Of a stretch of 64,000 nt of DNA, positions 49,301 through 60,276 are shown in pieces. A program made the position numbers and the translations under genes. The stretch is from contig NC_079891.1 in the NCBI RefSeq assembly GCF_024868665.1, positions 32,091,592-32,155,591 of the forward strand, given 5' to 3'. The first letter of the stretch is position 1. Each line of letters starts with the position of its first letter. Source of the stretch: Triplophysa rosa (lineage: Eukaryota > Chordata > Actinopteri > Cypriniformes > Nemacheilidae). The notes beneath the pieces are model-generated. The model saw nothing but the letters and a program-made list of their open reading frames with translations, did not search any database and was not told the origin of the DNA.

Positions 49301-52300
49301 AATGAATTTTTTAATTAGAATGAGATTTTTAAATTAAATTCCTCTTTGTAGTGTGTTTTGGGTTTTATTCCAATAGGATTTACCATCCCACCAATAGAAT
49401 CCATCACATACAAGTAGACAACAAGTATCCATAGTACAATTCCCATTATAACCATTAAATCCATTACATGTTATGTTGTATTTTGGGCAGGGTTCTATTG
49501 TTTTTATTTCAACAGGAATACTTCAACTATAGTTACTTCAGTAAAAACATCATTCATTTTCCAAATCGCTTTAAATGATACAGCAGCAGATCAGAAGTTA
49601 ACACGCACGCGTAGCTCAAGGTGTATGTGATGCTTATTTACCGTTTAGCCGTTATGCCGATCATTTTCATGACAATGTTTCTACGATCTTTGACTGATCG
49701 TAACCCACAGATGATTACACCACACTTTAACATGTGCCTTTTTCGTCTTTTATTGTTCTATTTGTCTTTTTAGAGCGCTATCAACGGTGTAGCAGTGCCT
49801 ACGTTTACACTAGTTTAGCGGGGAAGATCCCAGAGTTGCCAGATTTGCGTAAAAAATCTGCCAAATAGGCCATTCAAAGCTTGCCGGACAACCGCGAGCT
49901 TAGAAAAACTGAAATACTTGGCAACAGTAAAAGGTCCTGGCAGATCGCAAGCCAGATAAATTGAGCACACAGGAAACCCCGCTGCATAGAAACCATTTTC
50001 TACTTTTGGACCTTTTTATAAATGTAGTGGAGTAAAAAGTATGATATTTGTCTTTCAAATGTAGTGAAGTTAAAGTACAAGTACTCAGAAAAAAATAATA
50101 CTCAAGTAAAGTACAGATACTCAAAAAGTGTACTTAAGTACAGTACTCAGGTAAATTTACTTCGTTACTGTCCACCTCTGCTCTTTAATATGAAGCTCCC
50201 CCCTTTTTCAAGGGACCAAAAGTAATTGGACAGTTGAATCAAACGCGGTTTTATTCACAGGTATGGGCTTTTCCTTAAATAATTTCTTCAAAAATGAAGC
50301 ATGTTAAAGGTCTGGAGTTGATTCTACGTGTGGTGTTTGCATTTGGAAGCTGTTGCTGTGAACCCACACCATGGGGTTCAGTGAGATCTCCATGCAAGTG
50401 AAACAGACCATAGTTAGATTTCAAAAACACAACAAATCCATCAGAAAGACGCCAGGAACATTCAAGACCGTGTGAATGTGTTTTTCTTTATCATGGAGAG
50501 GATAATGTCATCATCACCACTTTTATCTACTTTTCTCAGAATGTACAAAATTGTTGATTTGGCCGCTCTTAATGAATTATTAATATTTCGTTTCATTTCG
50601 TGAAGTAAAAGTTAATTTAGAAAATAGTTTGGAGTATTTTTTTGTGGCTCAGGTGCAGAACGCATTGCTAACTGCTAAGTCTGATTGCTAACTGCACTGG
50701 AGCGCGGATTTGAATGAATGATGGGAATGATACTGTTGAAACGGCTGCAACCATCAAATAATTTTGTTTTGTTTTTAATGGCAAATTATTCATATTTCGT
50801 TTCATTTAGTTATTAAGTTAATTTAGAAAAATGTTTGGAGTATTTTTTGATTTGTGGCTCAGGTGCAGAACGCATAGTTTGATTGCCAACTGCGCTGGAG
50901 CAGGAATTTGAATTAATGATGTGAATGACACCGTTTAAACTGTTAAAATAGTTTAGAATAAACTATAGTATTGTATAAATAAATAGTTAAAAAGCATTAA
51001 TATTGTTCAGTTTTGTTTTGAATGGTAAATTATATTTCGTTTCGTTTCTTTATTAGGTTTAGATTAGTTTAGAAAAATGTTTCGAGTATTTATGTTTGTT
51101 GCTCAGGCACAGAACGCAGTTTGATTGCCAACCGCGCCAATTTTAATGATTTGAATGTATGATGGGCACGATCTGCTTAAATTATTCCTTTAGCTTGTTA
51201 TTTTTATGAATACTATATTAAATATATAGCCTATTATGTTATATATTATATAACATTTTCCATTACACGTGTTAAGCACAGCATGTGGCAACCTTGGAGC
51301 ACATTACAATTAACAACGAGGTCTACTCTAAAACAGCTGTGAGTCCACACAAAAACAGACACAACACACACGCAGCCAGCAAACACCTTTGATACACAAA
51401 TGAAAGAGCTGTGTGGCATGTTTTCCACATGAACACACACTTGAAAACCACACTGTGGAACCTAACACCATGTGTTTACATCAGGGCAACAAAACTGAAA
51501 ACAAAAGCTGTCAGAGTCAACCGTCAGCGGTACTACGAGTCACTTTAGCCCTTTCAGAACCTGTATGATCAATGCCTGAATGCATGGAATGCAAACATAA
51601 AACACTGTAAATAGTCTCAGATATAAGCGAAATGACACCTAGTTAAAGGGACAGTACACCCCAAAATACATTTTTGACTATTTATGTCCTCTGCTTATCT
51701 GTTATTCTGAGTAATAATACTTCTTTCTCTTGTCAAACACACATAAAGAGGTTCTGAAGATTACTCATGTGGCTCTGTAATATACACTGAAAGCGGGTGG
51801 GGACTGGAGCTGTAAAAGTTCAAAAAGAACATAAAAGCACCATGAAAGTAGGCTTACAACAGACGTATTCAAAATGACAAATGATTTGGAAATGTGCCAT
51901 AAGCATCCTCTTTTCTTTATCCTCTAATCATAACTGTTGCTTAGAGGTATGAGTTATAGTATGAGATGGGTGAAATGACCTAAAAATCCCTTTATAAAAT
52001 AAAATAATATTTTAATAATATATAATATTTTATATAATATTATTATTTTAAAATAATAATAATGCACCAGATGGACCTTGTAAAGATAACATCTATTATT
52101 TTTATTATCTATTATTAACATTCTCTATGTTAGGCCCGGAAGACCTATCGTTTAATCATGTGACCACGAGACGATTTTGCTATTGCGATAACACGATATA
52201 AATAATATTGTTACAACCCTATTCATACAATAATTTATGCAATCAATGGTCGCCATTTTCACTTTTATTGTGTGAAAGACAGTTTGGACATTCTATTCTA

Positions 52301-55300
52301 AATAGTGCCCTTTGTGTTGCAGAGGTAAAAGAAAGTGGTTCATTTTTAGGCTGGTACTGTTCCTAAAGGAAGGTTTACGTGGATATTGCGTGAGTTTTGC
52401 TCCAATAGTGCAGTCAAATAATATTTCAGAAGCCACAAAAGTTTAATTTTGGCTCATAAATTTTGACCGGGAAATAAAAAATGCTGGCATGGAGAGGAGC
52501 TTAACAACATTAGGCTTGCACACTTCACTTCATGCACACTCCCCAACAATTTTGTGTTGAAAAAAACCCAAACAACCCTGTGAAATGGCTTGTCGTGCAT
52601 ATTTTATTTCATAAAATGAAAACACAACGCCACAGGACCGTGCAGCGTAATAACACTCAACACACTACAACTGTACACAACGTCAATATTTTGATCAAAC
52701 GCCCACCACCAACATGGCATTGTTTGTCCTCTGACTATAGCTCCCAAAACACACACACAAAATGAAGAGCTGCCATATGCAAAGCACACAATGAATCTTT
52801 ATCTCGACTGGGTTTACGTGGGAGGCTTTACACTATAAAGTGTCATCTTACATTGAAACTAGATGGATGTGTGCTCACTAATGACTGAACGGCTTCAATG
52901 AATCAAAAAAGCAGATGGTCACAGACAAAACAAACTAGAAACATTCAGATATTAAACTCCATAACAATCGTCTCACATATCCGCTGTAAAAATAATGCTT
53001 TTAAATAAATGGGGAATGCATGACAAAAAGTTGACCTCGTGCAATCGATATTGGATGTTAAGGGTTTATTCCTTAATCTTTTTAAATCTACATCTACTTC
53101 ACCTGCTGATTTTAGCATTCACATTTTCTGTATAGGAAAATGAAACAAAAATATCAAAAAAGCATTTCCAAATGATGAAAAGAGAAAAGATGTACAAGTC
53201 TTACAACAATGCATGCAATTACTTACTTACTTAAAATAATACAAATGCAAAACCAATCTCTTTCATGTGAAGCCGTGCATGATCTGCAGGTGTGTGCGTT
53301 CGTGCAGATCTCTATAAATGAATGTGTATGCACCTGGTTATTATGATATAATTCTTGGTTTTAAATTGTCAAGTGTTGTGCTTTCGGGGAAACGGGCATG
53401 TGGCCTACTTATTGAAGTGTAGATTCTCATATCGATAACCAGGAGTACGAGGTCAGAGCTTTCTGCTCATGCTCACATTAGGAAACGAAACTTTGACTCA
53501 GACTGCCTCGGTTTCAGTCCATTTCTTTAAAAGGCAAGTGGAAAACAATGAGGCCAAGTCAACACAGCAAAGCAGTCACATTCCAGAGCTCAAAATCTCA
53601 AACGGATTTTTTGGCTATAATGTAAAAAACGTTTAAATCGTGAAATCAGAGATTGTTACGTGATAATGTTTTTCTGTGAAAGTCAGTTTGATCATGTAGA
53701 AATGTCTTTATAAAACATGTTAAATAGCGCAATTCATAGTGATGAAATTGGCTAATTATAATACTGAAAAGATTTCCACCAATCAGAGAAGCCTGTGTTT
53801 CCATGGAAACATATAAACTGCAGCAAAAGATCTAAACCACTCTCAGGAAAAATAGTGTAACCGAGTTTCTCTATGTTAAAATATACAATGACAAAAAAAC
53901 ACGTTGCGATTAATCAATTAGTAAATCAATCTTTTTCATTTTTCAAAAACATAAACTTGGATTTGGTTGAAATCTGTGCAGACTGTGGTTGTGTTTCTAC
54001 ACTTCAAATTGTGTTGCTAATCTGATTGAGATGTTAGTGGCTTGTTAAAGGCTAGAAATGTATGTAGTTGTGTGAGCATGTGCATGTGTACAGGGTCAAT
54101 GTGAAGCACTAATACGCTCCAGATGGGAGGATGCGGTTTTCTAGAATTAGAAATATTTTCCATAGCCATGGTTGCAATTGTTGCACAGCAAATAAGACAC
54201 GTTCAGACAGAATGATGCCCTGATTCGTAAATAACTTAATGTGTCGTGGGTCGCCACGTCATATCAAATGGAAAACAGGTATAGTTTACATTTACATTTA
54301 TGCATTTGGCAGACGCTTTTATCCAAAGCGAATTACATTGCATTGTTCTATACATTTGTTTCTTAATATGTGCAATCCCCTGGGATCGATCCAATGACAT
54401 TGGCGTTGCTAGCGCCATGCTCTAACCACTGAGCTACAGGAAAGCGTATAGTTCACCCAAAAATGAAGATGATAATTTACTCACCTTGATTTACTCACTA
54501 TGACTTCCTTTTATGAATCCCCATCCACGTTTTTCAAGATTTGTGCCCATGTTGCATTATTTGTGAGATTTATATGCACAATGATGTCTAACGTCGCCGC
54601 CAAAGGAAGTAGTCGTTTTTAAGACACGATAAAGCTTCACAAAAAAATGACTAGCGGGTTATAACTGGTGTGTTTTATGTCATAGATTAAAACGTGAAAA
54701 TATTAATCACCCACAGACTTTGGGGCGATAGAACGGGAAATGCTAAAATGCTAATTCGCTTCCGGGGTTTGCATACAAGAATACGTCATCACTGCGGGAC
54801 TCTATTGTGACCAATAAAACAAGAACAAAATATAGATAAACAACCAAAGACAAAACTGTATATTGATTAACCCCACACAGGCTGATTTGGCTTACCAAAT
54901 ACATAATCAAACATCATACAACAGCAATATGAACATAATGCACATGTTGACCAATCAGAATGATTTAACATGCTCCAGAGAGCCGTGTATGACACCTATT
55001 TTACATACAATAATTCTGCACGCTGCAGAGATTATGCAAAAAGCGTGTCCTCATCAGATCTTCAAGCAGAAACTCACACACTGTAATCTCTTCCAGCTAA
55101 AACGAAATGCAATTCTGGTTATGACAGATTCGAACTGAAGATTTGGAAATTATGATTTAGGTGTCGACATTTGCATACATGCCAGACATTTTTTAATACT
55201 TTTTTTAAAAGCATGTTGATTACTTTGAATCTTATTCAGCATTTGCAATGCACAGACAAAGTATGGAGGCCTAGCTGTCTCTTTAAATTCCTTTTAAACA

Positions 55301-58093
55301 TGATAATAATATAACCCTTCCGTGAAATCTGACTGCAGATAATCTTTCTAATTTATCTGCAGTGTACACGCTGCTTTTAAAGTTAGGACTTCCCTGAAAC
55401 AAAGTTTCTCACGCAAAGAAATTATCAGCCAGCCTGCAGCTTCCTCTCTGTGCATAGCTGCCCTTGGTGTTGCTATTGTAGTTAACACACCAAATATAGA
55501 GCTTGCCATTACAGAATCAAGACTTATTATATATGCATCTCTATGCATGCACACATAAAATACATGCAAATTAAATCATTTATGATGTACGTTCAGAAAA
55601 ACGACTGACTGATAAAATGTCCCAAATTAACGGTTTCACATGCGTATGTTTCTAACTTTTATTAAAGTGTATACACTTGAAGTGTAGTGTTTGCACTTTC
55701 TTGCCCCATGTTGCCTTTACCTTATATAGGCATTTTGAGCAAGTCCTCATATCTCTGCCAAGATTCCTTAGCGGCCAATCACAGCCTTGATACATCTGTG
55801 CCGTGACCCTCCATGCAAGTCAACGCCATTCGCCGGCGGAATGAACTAGCAAACCGGCAATTATCCGACATCATTCAGAGTAACCAAGTGAAATGGTGCG
55901 AGACAGTGAGAGAGATGAAGACAGAACAGTAATTGTGTCCATATAACTATCATTAACTGTGTTTAAAACGAGCTGTTTTCTATGTCAGCGCATTAACTGA
56001 GTGTTAGTTTAAACATGGCAGTTAACAAATAAAACGAATCGGCCGTTCGTTTCGAATAGTTTAGCCAAACATGAAAATGTTGTCATGTACACGTCTTTAT
56101 GGTGTTTTAAACTGACTATGAGTTTCACTTTTCCAAGAAAAAATCTGAAAGTCTTGCCCACTGTCTTTCCTCATTAGTGTGCAATGAGTCAAGTCTTTTG
56201 ATTTCAAGATTATGGATTTCATTTTTGTAAAAAATGTTTTTTACACTGTCCAAATTTGTGTACATATCTTACTGCAATCCAATCATATTTAGCAAGTGTA
56301 ATTAAGGGGGGGAATCAAGTTTGTATCTGGTTTGTTTACAGAAGAAATCGGATTTGTACAAATCGGTTTCAAACTACACTATATGTGGTTTAAAATCTGA
56401 TTCAAATCCCATGGTTTAATGTCCAATGTGTCCTTTTTGGAGGATCTATTGACAGAAGTGCAATATAATAAACATAACTATGTGTTCAGAGGTGTATAAA
56501 GACCTTAGGTGTTTATGACCTTACAATGAGCTATTTCGATCTACAGTACATCCACTACATCCCCTTACATAGAATCCACCATGTTGTTTCTACAGTAGCC
56601 CTAAACGGACAAACTGCTCTACAGAGCGCATTTCGTGAATACGTTATCTCCTTCGGCAAAGAAGCGAAAACGTGACAACATCTTGGTTCTGTGTCAGCCA
56701 CCATAGTGCTTCAAAAGGGAGGGGCGGAGTGAGCCATTGGCTGCAATTCGCAACCTCACCACTAGATGCCTCTAAATTACATACACTGAACATTTAACCT
56801 TACCGATCAGTTTTTGCTGTCGTATGTTGTTGCAAAAAAATGGTTATATATAGAGACCTCTCCATGTTCCAGTGAATAAAGCCGCACATGCCACCAGCCT
56901 ACGTTTCAGTCACTGAAAAGAGCGCTACAGGACAAACAAATCAAATCTGAACAGTTGTGATAAACTATCAATCTTTTAAATCAGATTCCAATCAAATACA
57001 CAAAGGACACTAAGCCTGGCTCCACGAGTTCTGAAAGATTTAACTTCAACCTCAGAGAGAAACAATTAAAAACAAAATACAGGCATATGGCAATAACCGC
57101 TCTTGATTAAGGAGTTTGAGACTCTCAAAAGGAGTGAGAGCCCCCCAAAAATCCCCTTACCTTAGGTGGGTCATAGAGCTCTAGCTGGTACCTCTCACTA
57201 GCCGTATGCTCATTGGTCCTCCTGACCAGCAGGCGGCAGCGTAGCCACTGCGGGGGCGTGTCGGACATAGAGTCATCCACCTCCAGGTACCGCAGAAGCC
57301 CCTCCTTACAAACACTTCCTGTTTCCTGTCTGCGTCTCACAGTACGAAACAGACTCCACCGCTCTCGCAACATGCTCCATTGCGAGAACCGATGGGCGGG
57401 TCCCTGCGCAGTCTGAGGTGAAGGCTGGCCGTTGTTTTCAACTGTCACTGAGGGTCCGCCACCCTGGACCGATTCGTCCCTTGGGCAAACGCTCGAGGGT
57501 TCGCCAAGTTGTGGGTACTTCTTAAAGAGCCGGTAGACTCTATCTTTGAGTCGACTGACAGAAATATGAGTTACATCATTACGAACAGGGGGCGTGTTCC
57601 GCCGCTCTGGTGGTTCGTCCTCCTGGCTGAGATGTCTGGATCTGCGTGTAGTGTCTGCAGGAGAACAACGCAGCAAATGCTCCTGTTCCCTAGCGACGCC
57701 CCCCGCATCAGGTTTGGGCGCCAACACAGCGACTAGAGGAGCGGCTCCTGGGCGCACCGTCTCCCGGTAATCCAGCACACCTGAAAAGGAAGTGATGCGT
57801 AGACGGCCAGTCATGGGCGGTAGGGGGGGCGGGAGTGGTTGCTGCGGGGCAGGTTCGGCATCTTTGGCCACTTCGCAGCTGAAATGGTGCTGAAACAGGG
57901 CGCTAAACTGCTTGGAGAAACTTTCCGGGGGGACCACATCCTGAACCGGCTGCTCTCGGATGAAACGCCGGTAGTGTTGGGCTAGTTCTCGGGCCGTGGT
58001 GCTGGCATGCAACTCACAAAACTCCCTCCAACCACAAGGAGGTGCTATGGACGGCGCAGTGCTCGTGGTCTGCTGGACAGCGTTACCATTCAT
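35093..58093 (-). CDS. sh2b3: SH2B adaptor protein 3 (LNK), 7 coding exons
   Basis: LNK is a cytoplasmic adaptor that binds phosphotyrosine on JAK2, KIT, MPL and related receptors and dampens cytokine signalling in blood cells and endothelium. Exons: 58093-57161, 41776-41672, 40257-40163, 38699-38614, 37753-37539, 37259-37088, 35424-35093, totalling 1938 bp and 645 residues (human 575). Order: dimerisation helix region (about 20-85), PH domain (about 285-378), SH2 domain (about 428-525) and a C-terminal tyrosine motif. SH2B3 is preferred over SH2B1/2 because of [41 protein letters not shown] and the tail AIDNQY, all closest to human LNK. ATG at 58093 starts MNGNAVQQ, the usual MNG start of the family. 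A splice acceptor ctcttcacag ends at 58121, so a non-coding 5' exon must exist further right. The large intron is 15.4 kb. Confidence 0.94.
36470..37050. mobile_element. Family B element interrupted by a family C element
   Basis: Outer sequence: 36470-36637 (ggacagggattattttaaac, gtgcatcttgagacaaagca) and 37006-37050 (ctgggactcggcttaagccc, ggaaactgcc). Inner element: about 36638-37001, flanked by TTAA (36634-36637, 37002-37005), ends AAGGAGCAATGTG and CACTGTACCTT. The outer element's homologue is complete at 42655-42882, so the inner one is the younger insertion. Intron of sh2b3. Confidence 0.7.
37088..38699 (-). CDS. sh2b3: sh2b3 SH2-domain exons (38699-38614, 37753-37539, 37259-37088)
   Basis: The first exon encodes a Ser-rich linker ([11 protein letters not shown]). 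The next starts the SH2 domain with [10 protein letters not shown] and contains [18 protein letters not shown]. Arg458 in FLVRQ is the beta-B5 Arg that contacts phosphotyrosine, so binding should be intact. The third exon completes the domain ([19 protein letters not shown], then [16 protein letters not shown]). The order and phases (2, 1, 0, 1) match a single-copy SH2B gene. Confidence 0.94.
38380..38407. repeat. (TA)n microsatellite
   Basis: A 28-bp alternating TA run in a sh2b3 intron, 30 bp from a SINE. Confidence 0.85.
38436..38577 (+). repeat. tRNA-derived SINE copy (diverged)
   Basis: Plus-strand copy with head gctcctgtaggtcagtgaat, box B-like gggtttgaatcccaggg and tail ttggataaatacgcccgcc. 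It lies in the sh2b3 intron, ending 36 bp before the exon at 38614 in plus coordinates, i.e. just downstream of that exon's donor. Confidence 0.65.
38842..39135. mobile_element. TTAA MITE, family A-like, full copy
   Basis: TTAA (38838-38841) then aggaacagttcaaccaaaa. The right end tttttgggtgaactctactt is followed by TTAA (39136-39139). Inner inverted segments cacaaaagaagacatttt and aaatatcttcttttgtg are present. Confidence 0.7.
40163..41776 (-). CDS. sh2b3: sh2b3 PH-domain exons (41776-41672 and 40257-40163)
   Basis: The first exon reads [20 protein letters not shown] and then NTFVLK, the conserved SH2B PH core. The second reads [20 protein letters not shown] followed by CICSR, including the C-terminal PH helix with its invariant Trp. 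The splice phases are 0 and 2. In LNK the PH domain helps membrane association. No lesions were seen. A GA microsatellite (40265-40300) lies just 8 bp upstream of the second exon's acceptor and interrupts the usual polypyrimidine tract with (CT)n on the transcribed strand. Confidence 0.92.
40262..40301. repeat. (GA)n microsatellite next to an sh2b3 acceptor
   Basis: About 19 GA units on the plus strand, hence (CT)n upstream of the PH-domain exon acceptor at 40257 in the transcript, where it serves as polypyrimidine tract. Confidence 0.85.
42330..42634. mobile_element. MITE family A copy
   Basis: Family blocks ccccattgactcccatagta, tttgactaccattgta and aactcgaaggtgagtaaatg. It ends gggtgaagtatccct before TTTAA. 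Large sh2b3 intron. Confidence 0.65.
42655..42882. mobile_element. Family B element, complete
   Basis: Ends aaggggcggtttcccggaca (about 42655) and gtccaggaaaccgccccca (ending 42882) are inverted repeats. The body holds gcgataaagatgcacaca and decayed mirror halves (aaacctagtccc / aaacctagtcctgga). It is the reference copy for 6985-7205 and 36470-37050. Confidence 0.7.
42950..43225. repeat. Dispersed repeat with GTGGGGAC / GTCCCCAC ends
   Basis: Left part tgtccgtggggacagtccat, right part ttggtccccacggtgacacg and taggtccccaccggg. A decayed relative may be at 61725-61905 (tctgtacaaacggtatattc, taatccctat). Class unknown. Confidence 0.5.
43495..43945. repeat. Dispersed repeat family D, copy 2
   Basis: Longer copy of the repeat at 10255-10560, with the additional start gaagagaccattccaaattt. 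Large sh2b3 intron. Confidence 0.55.
44551..44680 (+). repeat. tRNA-derived SINE copy (diverged)
   Basis: Shares cccatagcacaattgataga, the box B-like tggtttcattctcaggga and the tail ctttggatgaaagcacctgc with the other copies. The A box is degraded, so it is an old insertion. Confidence 0.55.
45713..45739. repeat. (GA)n microsatellite
   Basis: A 27-bp ga run in the large sh2b3 intron. A ggta/tagg repeat also lies at 45175-45212. Confidence 0.85.
46634..47229. mobile_element. Nested element with CCTTTTCACA ends and inner palindrome
   Basis: Inverted ends ccttttcacaatgacgtc (46634) and gatgtcatgtgaaaagg (ending 47229), with longer imperfect arms through aaagcagtgtatcataac / gttacgatacactgctt-type sequence. 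The centre holds 24-bp perfect arms at 46924-46947 and 46989-47012 separated by 41 bases. Confidence 0.6.
47478..47820 (+). pseudogene. Myb/SANT-like DNA-binding ORF remnant of the transposon
   Basis: A 69-codon ORF contains [12 protein letters not shown] and [20 protein letters not shown], a trihelix/Myb-SANT-like pattern (Trp plus basic recognition helix) typical of the accessory protein of PIF/Harbinger transposons. A frame change follows near 47670. Downstream, [20 protein letters not shown] can be read in another frame. The ORF also lacks a normal N-terminal Met context. Not a host gene. Confidence 0.55.
48524..50180. mobile_element. hAT-type non-autonomous transposon
   Basis: Ends CAGAGGTGGAC (48524) and GTCCACCTCTG (ending 50180) are perfect 11-bp inverted repeats with an exact 8-bp target duplication CTCTTTAA (48516-48523 and 50181-50188), the hAT hallmark. 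Subterminal regions are full of agtac/aagta motifs (tacttaagtaaa, agtactcaagta). The 1657-bp body has no transposase. A TTAA fold-back (48787-48889) is inserted inside. Confidence 0.85.
48787..48889. mobile_element. 103-bp TTAA fold-back MITE
   Basis: TTAA at 48783-48786 and 48890-48893. Arms 48802-48833 and 48843-48874 are a perfect 32-bp inverted repeat (core gcccccattgactttccata) around a 9-base loop. The ends aggagtagttcac / gtgagcaactcct relate it to MITE family A. Confidence 0.8.
50565..51190. repeat. Three-unit tandem repeat, ~210-245 bp period
   Basis: Three diverged head-to-tail units, each with attatatttcgtttc, tagtttagaaaaatgtttgg, a caggtgcagaacgca box (about 50650, 50860, 51105) and gattgccaactgcgctgga, then a conserved aatgatggg-type end. 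No ORF. Large sh2b3 intron. Confidence 0.75.
51640..51800. repeat. MITE-like fragment (ttaaagggacagtacacccc)
   Basis: A left terminus like other TTAA elements, without a recognisable right end. Confidence 0.4.
54286..54445 (-). repeat. tRNA-derived SINE copy (well preserved)
   Basis: This is the best-preserved of the five family members: tail tttggcagacgctttt at the left, tRNA-like head (cctgtagctcagtggttaga on the minus strand) at the right. It is immediately followed by a MITE of the gttcaccc type (54445 onward), so two elements are joined end to end inside the large sh2b3 intron. Confidence 0.75.
56437..56798 (-). repeat. Repeat family C copy, inverted
   Basis: The complement of the family C element: ttcgtgaatacgttatctcc, agcagtttgtccgtttaggg (minus strand) and ccctccctttgaagcact-type sequence all match 36638-37001. 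It is about 360 bp upstream (transcript sense: downstream) of the sh2b3 first coding exon. Confidence 0.65.
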
Positions 58094-58120
58094 TGCAGTA
58101 ACCAGCACAGCAGAAAGTCA
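57161..58120 (-). CDS. sh2b3: sh2b3 first coding exon (5' UTR part plus N-terminal domain)
   Basis: This exon encodes residues 1-311. [20 protein letters not shown] and the following [13 protein letters not shown] show the regularly spaced aromatic residues of the SH2B phenylalanine zipper, which mediates dimerisation. A Pro/Ser-rich stretch follows, then the beginning of the PH domain ([10 protein letters not shown] and [10 protein letters not shown]) at the end. The donor is AAG|GTAAGG (57160-57155). The reading frame stays open 15 bases upstream of the ATG only through a GTG, so I take ATG at 58093 as the start. The exon is markedly more GC-rich than the surrounding introns. Confidence 0.93.
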
Positions 58121-59819
58121 CTGTGAAGAGATGAACATTTACATTATTGTCACAGAATTATTACTTATTTAGACTTTGACTTCTATTCATATGCAACAGC
58201 TTTAAGAATAAATTTTATGTTCTGAGGATCTAAACATTGCTAAATTTGACTTTTTGGCTTAATACAAATAATACAAATCTTTAGGGGTGTTAAGCTACAC
58301 TCAGCTTACAATGCAATACATGGTTAACAATAGCAAGGTATCATATATATATTTTTAATCTAACTGAAATACAAACAACAGATTTATTTCAAAAACTTTA
58401 ACAATTTTAATAATGTTTTTCGTTTAACTGAATCAAGATCGAAATGAACCTTCTCTATGTAAATTTGTAAATATTGACTAGATGTCACTGGAAAACAATT
58501 TCACTATGAATATTACTATAAAATTAAAAAGAAATTAAGAAAGTTAAACCACTCCTTAAGAGTGAAAGTTTTAAGTAATAAAAGACCAATTTAAAATGAC
58601 AAAAATTAAAACATTATATATATTGATGCTGGTCACTTGTTGGCAGCTCAACCAATAGGATTAAACAGACGTCATATCATAAAAAATGTCCTACAATACA
58701 TATTGTCTTTTTTATCGTGATATTTTGTGCCAGGATGTATCTACACTTATCTTTCATTAAAAACTGAAACCTTGTATGGAATATCCATCCATTGGTCTAA
58801 AACATATTTCAGAATACATTTTTTATATTTCTCGTGACACCACAGAAAGTTCAGTTGATTTGCTTACGGATAATAACTGGGTTGGCAAACACTTGGTCTT
58901 ATTATTTCTCTTCAAACATTGTACCGAAATGCTCGACCAACCAGCTTTCTAAGACTGCTAACCGTTTGGGTTTAGCTCATACCCACATTGCATTTCTGCT
59001 GCGCTCAGCTTTGAACGAACGTGTTTAATACGCAACATGTCTTACGCATTCACTCATTCAGCTCTCCAGTACAGGAAGAGCATGACTAATATATAACTTG
59101 TCACTTCACCTCGTACCCAACGTGCCACAGATCAGAGGAAGAAATATCTGAGAGGCCATCTTCGATGTGAAAAGTGAAGCAAAGAGGTTTTCATAGATTG
59201 TGGAAGTTGAAAGTGTCAATTTAATGTATCTGGTGCCAGTCAAAGACGGCCGCGGTTCTCGATGCGGAATGCGCACCTCTCACGCTCAGATGACTACATG
59301 CAGCCGGGATGCAACAGCAAAAAAAATCAGCACCAGATGTGTTGCGAGAACTTGCGACACAAATGGAACCAATATCCCCATGTTCGTCTTCCCACATCCT
59401 CATTTGCTAGCATGTGGGCCACTTGTGAACGTTTAACTCGCCATGAGAGGTGAACGCATTGATCTTTAAGAGGGCCTTTCTTGAAGTTCTGTTAGAAGCT
59501 TAAAAAAACGTAGGTTTGGACATGAAGCAACATATCAGTAAAACCACAACACTCACAAGAGCAAGAGAAAAAAAAGAGGAGGGGGCATTCTTTAGACGCC
59601 ACCGTGTGCTCTTTGCTGTCTTACTGAGTGACAGGAAACAGTAACCTACATGAGGAGAGGAACACCCATCACACGCTTATGTACATGTAGATGTTTTCTT
59701 TGGTGTGTGCTGAAAATATGTTTAGGATGCTAAGTGATCAAAAGGGGATGGTGGTCCGTTTGCTTTCCTTACGCAAGCATCTATTATAAGGATTTTGTTT
59801 AGGTGGCCTGGATGGGCCA

Positions 59820-59990
59820 GTGGATAGTTCACCAAAAAATATAAATTCTTTCATCATTTGGTCATCCTCATGTCATTTAAAACCTATATGACTTTCTTTG
59901 TTCTGAATTCTGAAGAATGTCGGTAAACTTTTGTGTTACACAGAAGAACAAGTCACAAGCAGGTTTGAAGGTGAATAATGACAAATCCTT
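59820..59990. repeat. MITE family A fragment
   Basis: Starts ggatagttcaccaaaaaata and ends gaaggtgaataatgacaaat. Middle sequence tatatgactttctttgttct is shared with the 38842 copy. Confidence 0.5.
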
Positions 59991-60240
59991 TTACTAGATT
60001 AACCTGCGAGAACCAGCTGGTCAACAAGCCTTACCAACTCATTTCCATCTCAATCTGAACCAGTGTTGAAATTCATACTGCTCTTAACCATTTTAAGTCA
60101 ATCAATGCATATAATAATGCACGTTTAAGACGTGTTTACAACCCGACCCGTCCCGTGGAGTGCATGCCCTCGTGCTGTTGTTCAGCGCACATGCCGCGTG
60201 ATGCTGTCCCGCCCCCCGAGTTGGCCCCCGGGTGTACGGT

Positions 60241-60276
60241 CTATCAGTGATCATCCAGCCCACTAATGACTCAGCA
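60241..60276. promoter_or_regulatory. GATA-like and NF-E2-like sites near sh2b3
   Basis: A GATA-type site (tgatag, minus strand, 60246-60241) lies 21 bp from TGCTGAGTCA (minus strand, 60276-60267), an exact NF-E2/MARE-type core. Just upstream is a GC-box-like ccgcccccc (about 60210). sh2b3 works in blood cells, so a haematopoietic element is plausible, but this is motif reading only. Confidence 0.3.

Larger units (their letters stand above)
48367..50545. mobile_element. Old repeat (aggtccataaatatttgg type) split by a hAT element
   Basis: Left part 48367-48523 starts cagttaggtccataaatatt. Right part 50189-50545 continues at tatgaagctccccccttt with aaaagtaattggacagt. Removing the hAT insertion and one copy of the 8-bp duplication rejoins them. 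The outer repeat family is known to me only as a common fish repeat, with no class assigned. Confidence 0.55.

Noticed and set aside
58094..58108. Upstream start for sh2b3 at 58108
   Set aside because: That codon is GTG. The ATG at 58093 gives the family-typical MNG start.
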